From Actinomycetota bacterium (GTDB lineage Bacteria > Actinomycetota > Acidimicrobiia > Acidimicrobiales > Ilumatobacteraceae), in the NCBI GenBank assembly GCA_030685215.1, contig JAUXQB010000117.1:1-64000 (forward strand): 64,000 nt of DNA. The letters are read 5' to 3'. Shown one piece after another: positions 25,671 through 33,836 of the stretch. Every line of letters begins with the position of its first letter. Within the stretch, counting starts at the first letter, position 1. The translations under genes and the position numbers were made by a program. Under the pieces are notes generated by a model. The model saw only the letters and a program-made list of their open reading frames with translations. It was not told the DNA's origin and made no database searches.

Positions 25671-28600
25671 GTGACCTATCCCGCCGTTCAACCGCAACCG
25701 TCGTTCCCCGCCGTGGAGCGCGAGGTGCTCGCGTTCTGGGACGCCGACCGCACCTTCGAAGCCTCGGTCGACGCCCGCGCCGACGCCGACGAGTACGTCT
25801 TCTACGACGGGCCTCCCTTCGCGAACGGCCTGCCGCACTACGGGCACCTGCTCACCGGCTTCGTCAAGGACGCAGTGCCGCGCTACCGCACGATGCGCGG
25901 GCAGCAGGTGCACCGCCGGTTCGGCTGGGACTGCCACGGCCTGCCCGCCGAAGTGGTGGTGGAGAAGGAGCTCGGCATCAGCGGCCACCCCGCCATCACC
26001 AAGTTCGGGGTCGACAAGTTCAACGCCGCGTGCCGCACGAGCGTGCTGCGCTTCACCGACGACTGGCACCGCTACGTCACCCGCCAGGCGCGATGGGTCG
26101 ACTTCGAGAACGACTACAAGACGCTCGACACCTCCTACATGGAGAGCGTGATGTGGGCGTTCAAGACGCTGTGGGACAAGGGTCTGGTGTACGAAGGCTT
26201 CCGGGTGCTGGCGTACTGCTGGCGCTGCGAGACGCCGCTCAGCAACACCGAGACCCGCATGGACGACGTGTACCGCGACCGTCAGGACCCCGCACTCACC
26301 GTGCAGTTCCAGCTCGACAGCGGCGAGAAGATCCTCGCCTGGACCACCACGCCGTGGACGCTGCCGGCGAACCTCGCGCTCGCGGTCGGCCCTCAGATCG
26401 AGTACGCGGTGATGGAGGACGCCGATGGGCAGCGCTACATCCTCGCCGAGTCGCGCCTGGGCGCCTACGAGAAGGAGTTCGCCGACACCACTCGCGTCGG
26501 CACGCTGAGCGGCGCCGATCTGGTCGGCCGTGGCTACACGCCGCTGTTCCCGTACTTCGCCGATACGCCCAACGCGTTCCGCGTGCTCGCTGCCGATTAC
26601 GTGAGCACCGAGGACGGCACCGGTGTGGTGCACATGGCGCCTGGGTTCGGTGAGGAGGACCAGAACATCTGCAACGCGGTGGGCATTCCCACCATCTGCC
26701 CGATGGACGAACACGGCCGCTACACCACCGAGGTGCCGCCGTGGGCCCACGTGCACGTGTTCGACGCCAACCCGCTGGTGGTCAAGGAGCTGAAGGCGAT
26801 GGGCGTGGTCGTGCGCCACGACACCTACAACCACAGCTACCCGCACTGCTGGCGCTGTGCCGAACCGCTTGTCTATCGCGCCATCAGCTCGTGGTTCGTG
26901 CAGGTCACCGCCTTCCGCGATCGCATGGTCGAGCTCAACCAGCAGATCCGCTGGGTGCCGGAACACATCAAGGACGGCAGCTTCGGCAAGTGGCTCGCCA
27001 ACGCCCGCGACTGGAGCATCAGCCGCAACCGCTTCTGGGGTTCACCGATCCCCGTGTGGCGCAGCGACAACCCGGAGTACCCGCGCCTCGACGTGTACGG
27101 CAGCATCGAGCAGCTGCAGGCCGACTTCGGTGTCGAGGTGACCGACCTGCACCGGCCGTTCGTCGACGACCTCGTGCGACCGAACCCCGACGACCCCACC
27201 GGCCAGTCGATGATGCGGCGCGTGCCGGAAGTGCTCGACTGCTGGTTCGAGAGCGGCAGCATGCCGTTCGCGCAGGTGCACTACCCGTTCGAGAACGCGG
27301 AGTGGTTCGAGAGCCACTACCCGGGCGACTTCATCGTCGAGTACATCGGCCAGACCCGCGGCTGGTTCTACACGCTGCACGTGCTGGCCACCGCGCTGTT
27401 CGACCGGCCCAGCTTCAAGACGTGCGTCAGCCACGGCATCGTGCTCGGCGACGACGGCCAGAAGATGTCGAAGAGCCTCAACAACTACCCCGACCCGATG
27501 ATGGTGTTCGACCAGTACGGCAGCGATGCCATGCGCTGGTACCTGCTCAGCTCGCCCATCCTGCGTGGCACCGACCTGATGGTCACCGAGGACGGCATCC
27601 GCGACACGGTGCGCCAGGTCATCCTGCCCATCTGGAACAGCTGGTACTTCCTCTCGCTGTACGCGAACGCGGCCGGCACGCAGGGCACGTTCCGCACCGA
27701 CAGCACCGACGTGCTCGATCGCTACATCCTGGCCAAGACGCACGACCTGCTCGACACGCTCACCGTCACGCTCGACGACTACGACCTGTTCGCCGCCTGC
27801 GGCGCGGTGCGCAGCTTCCTCGATGCGCTCACCAACTGGTACGTGCGGCGCAGCCGCGACCGCTTCTGGGCGGGCGACCAGGCGGCCATCGACACGCTGC
27901 ACACGGTGCTGTCGCTGCTGAGCCGTGCGCTCGCGCCACTGCTGCCACTCACCACCGAAGCCGTGTACCGCGCGCTCACCGGTGAGCGCAGTGTGCACCT
28001 CACCGACTGGCCCGATGCCGGCTCGGTGCCGGCCGACTCGGAACTGGTCGATTCGATGGACCTCGCTCGCGAGGTGTGCAGCAGCACGCTGCGGTTGCGC
28101 AAGGCCAACCAGTGCCGCGTGCGTCAGCCGCTCGCGTCGCTGCTGGTCGCCGTCACCGGCGCCGATCGTCTCGCGCCGTTCGCCGAGCTGATCGCCGACG
28201 AGGTGAACGTGAAGTCGGTGCAGTTCACCGACGACGTCGCGTCGGTGGCCAGCTACGACCTGCAGGTGGTGCCCGCCGCGCTCGGACCGCGCCTGGGCAG
28301 CCAGGTGCAGCAGGTCATCAAGGCCGTCAAGACCGGCGATTGGCAGCAGACGGAGGGACCCGACGGTGGCCAGGTGGTGGTCGCCGGGGGAGTGGAGCTG
28401 CTCGACGGCGAGTACGCGCTGAAGATGGTGGTGCAGGGCGACGGAGCCAGCACCCCGCTGTCGAACGGTGCCGGCGTCGTGGTGCTCGACACCACGCTCA
28501 CTCCCGAGTTGGAGGCCGAGGGCGTCACGCGCGACCTGGTGCGGTTGGTGCAGCAGGCGCGGCGCGACGCCGGCCTGCAGGTGAGCGATCGCATCGCGCT

Positions 28601-28772
28601 CACACTCGGGGTGCCCGAGTCGGTCCGCCGGCAGGTGGTGGCCTTCCAGCACCTGCTCACCGATGCCACGTTGGCCACGTCGCTCTCCTGGGCGGCGGGC
28701 GAACCGAACGCCGACCTCGACGGCGAACCCGTGCACATCTCCGTGGCGGTCGAGCCGCGGTCGGCAGGTTGA
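25671..28772 (+). CDS. ileS: Isoleucyl-tRNA synthetase (type II, long form)
   Basis: A class I synthetase of 1033 aa that charges tRNA-Ile. HYGH at residues 56-59 (in [12 protein letters not shown]) is the HIGH motif and KMSKS is at 598-602. The CP1 editing domain lies between them ([14 protein letters not shown], the Thr-rich hydrolytic pocket), followed by the anticodon-binding helices and a long C-terminal region without the zinc-ribbon Cys pairs of type I enzymes. Length and motifs fit the type II group common in actinobacteria, which tolerates mupirocin. I chose the GTG at 25671 because AGGAG lies 5 bases upstream and the frame further upstream is the T-box. Confidence 0.97.
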   Translation: MTYPAVQPQPSFPAVEREVLAFWDADRTFEASVDARADADEYVFYDGPPFANGLPHYGHLLTGFVKDAVPRYRTMRGQQVHRRFGWDCHGLPAEVVVEKELGISGHPAITKFGVDKFNAACRTSVLRFTDDWHRYVTRQARWVDFENDYKTLDTSYMESVMWAFKTLWDKGLVYEGFRVLAYCWRCETPLSNTETRMDDVYRDRQDPALTVQFQLDSGEKILAWTTTPWTLPANLALAVGPQIEYAVMEDADGQRYILAESRLGAYEKEFADTTRVGTLSGADLVGRGYTPLFPYFADTPNAFRVLAADYVSTEDGTGVVHMAPGFGEEDQNICNAVGIPTICPMDEHGRYTTEVPPWAHVHVFDANPLVVKELKAMGVVVRHDTYNHSYPHCWRCAEPLVYRAISSWFVQVTAFRDRMVELNQQIRWVPEHIKDGSFGKWLANARDWSISRNRFWGSPIPVWRSDNPEYPRLDVYGSIEQLQADFGVEVTDLHRPFVDDLVRPNPDDPTGQSMMRRVPEVLDCWFESGSMPFAQVHYPFENAEWFESHYPGDFIVEYIGQTRGWFYTLHVLATALFDRPSFKTCVSHGIVLGDDGQKMSKSLNNYPDPMMVFDQYGSDAMRWYLLSSPILRGTDLMVTEDGIRDTVRQVILPIWNSWYFLSLYANAAGTQGTFRTDSTDVLDRYILAKTHDLLDTLTVTLDDYDLFAACGAVRSFLDALTNWYVRRSRDRFWAGDQAAIDTLHTVLSLLSRALAPLLPLTTEAVYRALTGERSVHLTDWPDAGSVPADSELVDSMDLAREVCSSTLRLRKANQCRVRQPLASLLVAVTGADRLAPFAELIADEVNVKSVQFTDDVASVASYDLQVVPAALGPRLGSQVQQVIKAVKTGDWQQTEGPDGGQVVVAGGVELLDGEYALKMVVQGDGASTPLSNGAGVVVLDTTLTPELEAEGVTRDLVRLVQQARRDAGLQVSDRIALTLGVPESVRRQVVAFQHLLTDATLATSLSWAAGEPNADLDGEPVHISVAVEPRSAG

Positions 28773-29086
28773 GCGAACTCGTTCGGCCACACGCGCGCGG
28801 GGCGGTGCTGGCCGTCCGCGCGGTGCCGGGAGCGAGCGCGGCGAAGATGGTCGGGCTCCACGGTCACGAGTTGCGCGTACGGGTGTGCAGCCCTCCGATC
28901 GACGGGAGAGCCAACGCGGAGATCGAGCGGGTGGTGGCGCACGCGCTCGGTCTGCGTGCTCGCGAGGTGGGGGTGCTCGCCGGCCACACGGCGCGTTCCA
29001 AGCAGCTGTTGGTGCACCTCGAGCCCGCCGAGTTGATGCGTCGGCTCCAGCCGTGGATCGGCCCGGACTCGGCCGGGGACCGATAG
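28769..29086 (+). CDS. DUF167 / YggU family protein
   Basis: A protein of 105 aa. The family pattern is clear: [19 protein letters not shown], then [19 protein letters not shown] (usual V..pPvdGkAN.eL), then [13 protein letters not shown] (usual G.tsr.K.v.i). DUF167 proteins are small, widespread and without a firmly assigned function. The start is probably the TTG inside the ileS stop (TTGA), in keeping with overlaps elsewhere in the window, so it should be translated together with ileS. Confidence 0.88.
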   Translation: MSELVRPHARGAVLAVRAVPGASAAKMVGLHGHELRVRVCSPPIDGRANAEIERVVAHALGLRAREVGVLAGHTARSKQLLVHLEPAELMRRLQPWIGPDSAGDR

Positions 29087-29126
29087 CATCCCGGCCTGAC
29101 GACCGCACCAACGGAGGTTCAACGCG

Positions 29127-30023
29127 ATGGCGACTGCCAAGAAGGCACCCGCGAAGAAGGCCGCAGCACCCTCGAAGAAGGCAGCTGCGACCGCTCCGGC
29201 CCGTTCGAAGCCGGCGCCTGCCGCGAAGAAGGCCGCCCCGGCGAAGAAGGCTGCTGTTGCCGCGAAGAAGGCTCCTCCGGCGAAGAAGGCTGCGCCGGCT
29301 CCGGTGAAGAAGGCCGCAGCTCCTGCCAAGAAGGCTGCGCCGGCTCCGGTGAAGAAGGCCGCAGCTCCTGCCAAGAAGGCTGCGCCGGCTCCGGTGAAGA
29401 AGGCCGCTGCTCCGGCCAAGAAGGCTGCGCCGGCTCCGGTGAAGAAGGCGGCCGCTCCGGCCGCACCCAAGAAGGCTGCCGCGTCAGCCGCTCCGCCCAC
29501 GAAGAAAGCCGCACCTGCTCCTGTGACTGCCCCCGCCCCCACGCCCGCCCCTGCCGCCAAGAAGGCGGCGGCCAAGAAGCCGGGCCCGGTGACGATCGAG
29601 AAGGCTGCGGTCAGGGGAGTCACCAAGGACGGCATCTCGTACACGAAGGACTTCGATGCGAAGTTCCTCACCTCCATCCGCGCGCTGTTGCTGGAGGAGA
29701 AGGCCTCGCTGCTCGGTCAGGCCGTGCGGCTGGAGGACGAAGCACTCTCTCTCATCGAGGAGTCCGAGATGGGCGACGTGCAGTTCGACGACGAGGGCGG
29801 CGAGGGCGACACGATGGTCGTCGAGCGCGAACGCGACCTCGCACTCAGCGCCCAGGCGCGCCAGACCATCGCCGACATCGAAGCCGCCCTCGAGCGGCTC
29901 GTCATCGGCACCTATGGCTACTCCGTCGAGTCCGGCCGGCCCATCCCACGCGAGCGCCTCGAGGCCATCCCGTGGGCCACCGTGCTGGTGGAGGAGAAGG
30001 TCGGCGGGATCGGTCGTCGATGA
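29127..30023 (+). CDS. DksA/TraR-like protein with histone-like Lys/Ala tail, zinc cysteines lost
   Basis: A protein of 298 aa in two parts. Residues 1-150 are almost only Lys, Ala and Pro with repeated AKK/VKK units, like histone H1 or mycobacterial HU tails, and probably bind DNA non-specifically. Residues 165-298 resemble TraR/DksA/YocK proteins: a coiled-coil (FLTSIRALLLEEKASLLGQ, acidic loop GDVQFDDEGGEGD, then ALSAQARQTIADIEAALERL) followed by GTYGYSVESGRPIPRERLEAIPWA. That last part aligns with the DksA zinc finger, but all four Cys are replaced. It overlaps lspA by 4 nt. A nucleoid-linked or polymerase-binding role is inferred. Confidence 0.82.
   Translation: MATAKKAPAKKAAAPSKKAAATAPARSKPAPAAKKAAPAKKAAVAAKKAPPAKKAAPAPVKKAAAPAKKAAPAPVKKAAAPAKKAAPAPVKKAAAPAKKAAPAPVKKAAAPAAPKKAAASAAPPTKKAAPAPVTAPAPTPAPAAKKAAAKKPGPVTIEKAAVRGVTKDGISYTKDFDAKFLTSIRALLLEEKASLLGQAVRLEDEALSLIEESEMGDVQFDDEGGEGDTMVVERERDLALSAQARQTIADIEAALERLVIGTYGYSVESGRPIPRERLEAIPWATVLVEEKVGGIGRR
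29289..29465 (+). repeat. 45-bp tandem repeat encoding AAPAPVKKAAAPAKK
   Basis: Three full 45-bp units begin at 29289, 29334 and 29379, plus a partial fourth from 29424. The first two are identical at DNA level and the third differs at a few silent positions. Recent unit duplication is likely, so tail length may vary between strains. Confidence 0.92.
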
Positions 30024-30598
30024 CCTCTGACGCCGGGCCGACCAGTCGGCTCCGGCTCACCCTCGCCATCGCGTGTGCGGTCATCGTCATCGATCAGATC
30101 ACCAAGCACTGGGCGGTCAACACGCTCACTGGCGTGCCGCCGAAACCCGTGTTCTGGACGCTGCAGTGGAACCTCACGTTCAACAGCGGCATGGCCTTCT
30201 CCAAGGGCGAGGGCATGGGCGCCATCATCGGGGTCATCGCGCTCGTCGTGGTCGTGGTCATCCTGTCCGGCATGCGCAAGAACACGAACCGCGTGGTCGC
30301 GGTGGCCGCCGGCTTCGTGGTCGGCGGCGCCATCGGCAACCTCGTCGACCGACTGTTCCGCGACGACGGCTGGCTGCAGGGGTCGGTGGTCGACTTCATC
30401 GACTTCCAGTGGTTCCCCATCTTCAACGTGGCCGACATGGGCGTGAACATCGGCGGTGTGCTGTTCGTGCTGTGGTCCTTGTTCTCGTCGCACGAGCACC
30501 CCGACGATCATCCGGCCGATGAGGCCGGCGACGAGGCCGTCAGCCCCAGCGACAGCGACAGTGCCGCCGGCAACGTCGCGGGCGAGGTCTCGTCGTGA
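30020..30598 (+). CDS. lspA: Lipoprotein signal peptidase (prolipoprotein signal peptidase II)
   Basis: An aspartic membrane protease of 192 aa that removes signal peptides from diacylglyceryl-modified prolipoproteins. Four hydrophobic segments are present. The catalytic pair is Asp110 in GNLVDR and Asp139 in FNVADM. The N-terminal DQITKHWA and NLTFNSGMAFS are also conserved. The C-terminus carries an acidic, low-complexity extension of about 35 residues (HPDDHPADEAGDEA). The gene starts in the stop of the DksA-like gene (ATGA) and its stop overlaps the pseudouridine synthase start. At least three lipoprotein genes in this window would be substrates. Confidence 0.95.
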   Translation: MTSDAGPTSRLRLTLAIACAVIVIDQITKHWAVNTLTGVPPKPVFWTLQWNLTFNSGMAFSKGEGMGAIIGVIALVVVVVILSGMRKNTNRVVAVAAGFVVGGAIGNLVDRLFRDDGWLQGSVVDFIDFQWFPIFNVADMGVNIGGVLFVLWSLFSSHEHPDDHPADEAGDEAVSPSDSDSAAGNVAGEVSS

Positions 30599-31515
30599 TG
30601 ATCGAGGAGGAGATCCCGGCCGCGCTCGCCGGCGAGCGGCTCGACCGCATCGTGTCGCTCATCACCGACTGCAGCCGCAGCGACGCGGCCGTGCTCGTGG
30701 CCGCGGGTGGAGCATCGATCGACGGTGAAGTGCACATGGTGGGAAAGCTGCGCGTGCGCGAAGGGCAGATCGTTGCCGTCGATCCGGCGCTGCTGCCGGT
30801 CACCGCACCGCCCGCCGCCGATCCGTCGGTGGTGTTCACCGTCGTGCACGTCGACGAGCACCTCATCGTCATCGACAAGCCTGCCGGCCTGGTGGTGCAC
30901 CCGGGCGCCGGACACCTCGACGGCACGCTCGTCAACGGTCTGCTCGCACGGTTCCCCGAGATCGCCACGGTCGGCGAGCCGCACCGACCAGGCATCGTCC
31001 ACCGTCTCGACGTGGGCACGTCGGGCCTGTTGGCGGTGGCGCACACGCAGCGCGCCTACCACTCGCTGGTCGACGCACTCGCTGCGCGCGACGTCGGCCG
31101 CGTGTACCGCACGCTGGTCTGGGGTCACCTGGCCAACCCGGTCGGCGTGGTCGACGCGCCCATCGGTCGCGACCACCGCGACGCGATGCGCATGGCCGTG
31201 GTGGTCGACGGCAAGCCCGCCCGCACTCGCTACCGCGTGTTGCGCGAGTACCGCACACCCACCGAGGCGTCAGCGCTCGAGTGCCGTCTCGAAACCGGTC
31301 GCACGCACCAGATCCGCGTGCACCTCGCCGCCATCGGCCACCCGGTGGTCGGCGACGGCGCGTACGGGGGAGTGCGCACCGGCATCACGCCGCCGCGTCC
31401 GTTCCTGCACGCGGCCGCGCTCGAACTGGTGCACCCGGTCACCGGGGAGGCGCTGGAGTTCTCGTCGCCGCTGCCCGACGACCTGGCCGCGGTGGAAGCG
31501 GCGCTCGGCACCTGA
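30595..31515 (+). CDS. RluA/RluD-family pseudouridine synthase
   Basis: A protein of 306 aa. It has an N-terminal S4-like RNA-binding domain (ERLDRIVSLITDCSRSDAAVLVAAG), then the synthase core with HRLDVGTSGLLAVA, where Asp139 is the catalytic aspartate, and the C-terminal TGRTHQIRVHLAAIGHPVVGD signature. The arrangement lspA-rluD is common in bacteria and suggests a 23S rRNA U1911/1915/1917 enzyme, but the RluA subfamilies are hard to separate by eye. A GTG start overlaps the lspA stop; an ATG three bases later is equally possible. Confidence 0.93.
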   Translation: MMIEEEIPAALAGERLDRIVSLITDCSRSDAAVLVAAGGASIDGEVHMVGKLRVREGQIVAVDPALLPVTAPPAADPSVVFTVVHVDEHLIVIDKPAGLVVHPGAGHLDGTLVNGLLARFPEIATVGEPHRPGIVHRLDVGTSGLLAVAHTQRAYHSLVDALAARDVGRVYRTLVWGHLANPVGVVDAPIGRDHRDAMRMAVVVDGKPARTRYRVLREYRTPTEASALECRLETGRTHQIRVHLAAIGHPVVGDGAYGGVRTGITPPRPFLHAAALELVHPVTGEALEFSSPLPDDLAAVEAALGT

Positions 31516-31526
31516 CGGCACCGCCG

Positions 31527-32003
31527 TCAGCTTCGCAGCGGCTCGACCAGCGGCGGGGTGACCAGCGTGTCGGGCCACGGCGAGGTGCCGCGGGCGGCAT
31601 CGGCCACGGACTGCAACGTGAAGCCTTCCAGCAGCTGACGCATGTGCTCGCCGGCAGTCTTCCAGATGGCGAGCAACACGCACTGGCCCTCGTGGTTGCA
31701 CGCGCCGTCCTGGTGCGGTTCTCCGAAGTCGCCGAGGCTGATGGGCCCGTCGACCGCGCTGAGGATCTCGCTGATGCGGATCTCTGCCGGCGTGCGGGCG
31801 AGCACGTAGCCACCGCCCACGCCACGCTTCGAACGGACCAGGCCTGCACCCTTCAGCGCGAGCAGGATCTGCTCGAGGTACGGCTGCGGAATGGCGGTGC
31901 GTTCGGCGATGTCGCGCACCGACGTGGGCCCCGCGGCGTCGTCGTGCAGCGCGAGGGAGAGCAACGCCCGACACGCATAATCGCCTTTGCTGGATACACG
32001 CAC
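31527..32003 (-). CDS. Rrf2-family transcriptional regulator
   Basis: A protein of 158 aa. The N-terminal winged helix starts RVSSKGDYACRALLSLA, a typical Rrf2 opening, with IPQPYLEQILLALKGAGLVRSKRGVGGGYVLAR as recognition helix and wing. Cys102 and Cys108 lie in GACNHEGQCVL, spaced as the first two ligands of IscR/NsrR-type Fe-S sites (C-x5-C), but the expected third Cys is absent. A cluster with a different fourth ligand, or a redox-only role, is possible. The target genes are not evident. It is divergent from the phosphodiesterase gene and convergent with the pseudouridine synthase gene. The GTG start is at 32003. Confidence 0.9.
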   Translation of the reverse strand: MRVSSKGDYACRALLSLALHDDAAGPTSVRDIAERTAIPQPYLEQILLALKGAGLVRSKRGVGGGYVLARTPAEIRISEILSAVDGPISLGDFGEPHQDGACNHEGQCVLLAIWKTAGEHMRQLLEGFTLQSVADAARGTSPWPDTLVTPPLVEPLRS

Positions 32004-32087
32004 AGCATCATCGTACGCCGCGCGACCGGCCAGCGGCGACTGCCTGAATGGCGCGCGTGCACGGTGAGGTGATGGACTGACGTTCGA

Positions 32088-33203
32088 GTGACCCCCACGC
32101 CCACCCTCCCGAACTACTCCGGCGCCAACGTGCGCGGCATCGTGCCCGCGCTCCTGGCGCCGCGAGGCGCCACCAAGCCTGCGTGGATGCCGGCACTCGT
32201 GGCGGCGGCGCGGCAGGTGGTGCTGTTGGTGCTCGACGGGCTCGGATGGGAGCAGTTGCAGGAACGCCGCCACCTCGCACCCACGCTCGCGTCGATGGTC
32301 GGCGGACCCATCACCACCGTCGCGCCGTCCACCACCGGCACTGCGCTCACCTCCATCACCACCGGCCTCACGCCCGGCGAGCACGGCGTGGTCGGGTACC
32401 GAATGGAGATCGGCGGCGAGGTGCTCAACGTCCTGCGCTGGTCGGCCGGGCACGGCGACTCCCGCCGGCAGATCGAACCGGCAGGGACGCAGCCGTTCGT
32501 GCCGTTCATGGGCGAACGAGTGGCGGTGGTCAGCAAGGCCGAGCTCGAGCAGTCGGCCTTCACCGAGGCACACCTGCGCGGCGGCGAGCCCGCCGGCTAC
32601 CGAGCGCCGTCCAGCATGCCGGTGATCGTCGGCGAACTGCTGGCCCGCGGCGACCGCATGGTCTACGCGTACTACGACGGCATCGACAAGATCGCGCACG
32701 AGCGCGGCTTCGGCCCGTTCTACGACGCCGAGCTGGTGGCGGCCGATCGACTGGTCGCCGACCTGCGGGCCGCGCTGCCGTCCGGTGCGGTGTTGGTGGT
32801 CACGGCCGACCACGGTCAGGTCGACGTGGGCCCGCGCCTCGTCACGCCGCACGACGACGTGCTGAAGCTGTGCCGGCTGCAGAGCGGCGAGGGTCGCTTC
32901 CGCTGGCTGCACGCCCGCGCGGGCGCGCAGGCCGACCTGCTGGCCGCGGCCACCGAGCACTACGGCCACCAGGCATGGGTGCACAGTCGCAGCGAGCTCA
33001 TCGATGCCGGCTGGTTCGGCCCGGTGGTCAGCCCGCCCGTCGCCGCGCGCTACGGCGACGTCGCGCTGGTCGCGCACGCGCCGATCAGCTTCCACGAACC
33101 CGCCGACACCGGGCCCTACCCGCTGGTGTGTCGACACGGGTCGCTCACGTCTGCTGAGATGCTGGTGCCACTGTTGGCCGCAGCTGCCGAAATGGAGTCA
33201 TGA
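32088..33203 (+). CDS. Type I phosphodiesterase / nucleotide pyrophosphatase-like protein
   Basis: A protein of 371 aa of the alkaline phosphatase superfamily (PF01663 type). VVLLVLDGLGWEQL gives the first metal-binding Asp, TTVAPSTTGTALTSITTGL the nucleophilic Thr region, YAYYDGIDKIAHERG the Asp/His pair and VVTADHGQVDVG the last Asp-His. The set is what the family uses to hold two metal ions. No signal peptide is visible, so it is likely cytoplasmic. Substrates of close bacterial relatives are poorly known. It begins with GTG and is followed directly by bpa. Confidence 0.88.
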   Translation: MTPTPTLPNYSGANVRGIVPALLAPRGATKPAWMPALVAAARQVVLLVLDGLGWEQLQERRHLAPTLASMVGGPITTVAPSTTGTALTSITTGLTPGEHGVVGYRMEIGGEVLNVLRWSAGHGDSRRQIEPAGTQPFVPFMGERVAVVSKAELEQSAFTEAHLRGGEPAGYRAPSSMPVIVGELLARGDRMVYAYYDGIDKIAHERGFGPFYDAELVAADRLVADLRAALPSGAVLVVTADHGQVDVGPRLVTPHDDVLKLCRLQSGEGRFRWLHARAGAQADLLAAATEHYGHQAWVHSRSELIDAGWFGPVVSPPVAARYGDVALVAHAPISFHEPADTGPYPLVCRHGSLTSAEMLVPLLAAAAEMES

Positions 33204-33725
33204 ATGTCCGATGAGAACCCGCAAGTCGACGGCGCTCGAGTGATCGAGATCGCACCGCCGCAACCCGAGGCCGCGCCCGAGCCGGTCGCGGAGGCGCCGA
33301 GCGAGACCGTCACCGAACCGGCGAAGGTGATGCGCATCGGTTCGATGGTGAAGCAGCTGCTCGAGGAAGTGCGCACCAGCCCACTCGACGAGGCCAGCCG
33401 CGAACGGCTCGCCGAGATCTACCAGCGCTCCATCGTCGAGCTCAGCGATGCGCTGTCGCCCGACCTGCAGCACGAGCTGCACATGCTGGCGCTGCCCTTC
33501 GACGACGGCGTGGTGCCCTCCGAGGGCGAGCTGAGGGTGGCCAAGGCCCAGCTCGTCGGCTGGCTGGAGGGGCTGTTCCACGGCATCCAGGCCACGCTCT
33601 TCGCGCAGCAGATCGCCGCGCGTCAGCAGCTCGAGCAGATGCGCCAACTTCCCCCCGGGGGCGGCGGCCAGCCCGGCTACGGCCAGGTGGTCGAAACTGG
33701 CGAGCGGCCGGGCACGTATCTCTGA
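33204..33725 (+). CDS. bpa: Bacterial proteasome activator Bpa (PafE)
   Basis: A protein of 173 aa. It forms a dodecameric ring that opens the 20S proteasome gate without ATP. VMRIGSMVKQLLEEVRTSPLDEASRERL, LSPDLQHELHMLALPFDD and QLVGWLEGLFHGIQATLFAQQ follow the mycobacterial protein closely, and the C-terminus GTYL provides the hydrophobic-Tyr-X gate-opening tail. The first 40 residues are a flexible acidic Pro-rich extension. It implies that 20S proteasome genes exist elsewhere in the genome. The ATG directly follows the stop of the phosphodiesterase gene. Confidence 0.95.
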   Translation: MSDENPQVDGARVIEIAPPQPEAAPEPVAEAPSETVTEPAKVMRIGSMVKQLLEEVRTSPLDEASRERLAEIYQRSIVELSDALSPDLQHELHMLALPFDDGVVPSEGELRVAKAQLVGWLEGLFHGIQATLFAQQIAARQQLEQMRQLPPGGGGQPGYGQVVETGERPGTYL

Positions 33726-33836
33726 TCGCCCGGTTTTGCTCGGCTGCGATCGCGGCTAGGGTCGCACCGAATCACAGTCGTGTAGTTCCTGCGCCGACTG
33801 TTCCCCGACCCACTTGACACGAGGAGGTGTGCGCCC

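Noticed and set aside
23277-26966. Open frame of about 1229 codons on the minus strand across yggS, sepF, divIVA and ileS
   Set aside because: It spans four well-supported plus-strand genes and a T-box, and its translation has no recognisable domain.
33814-33819. TTGACA as the dnaE promoter -35 box
   Set aside because: It lies only 23 bases before the start codon, leaving no room for a -10 box and leader, so it is probably chance.
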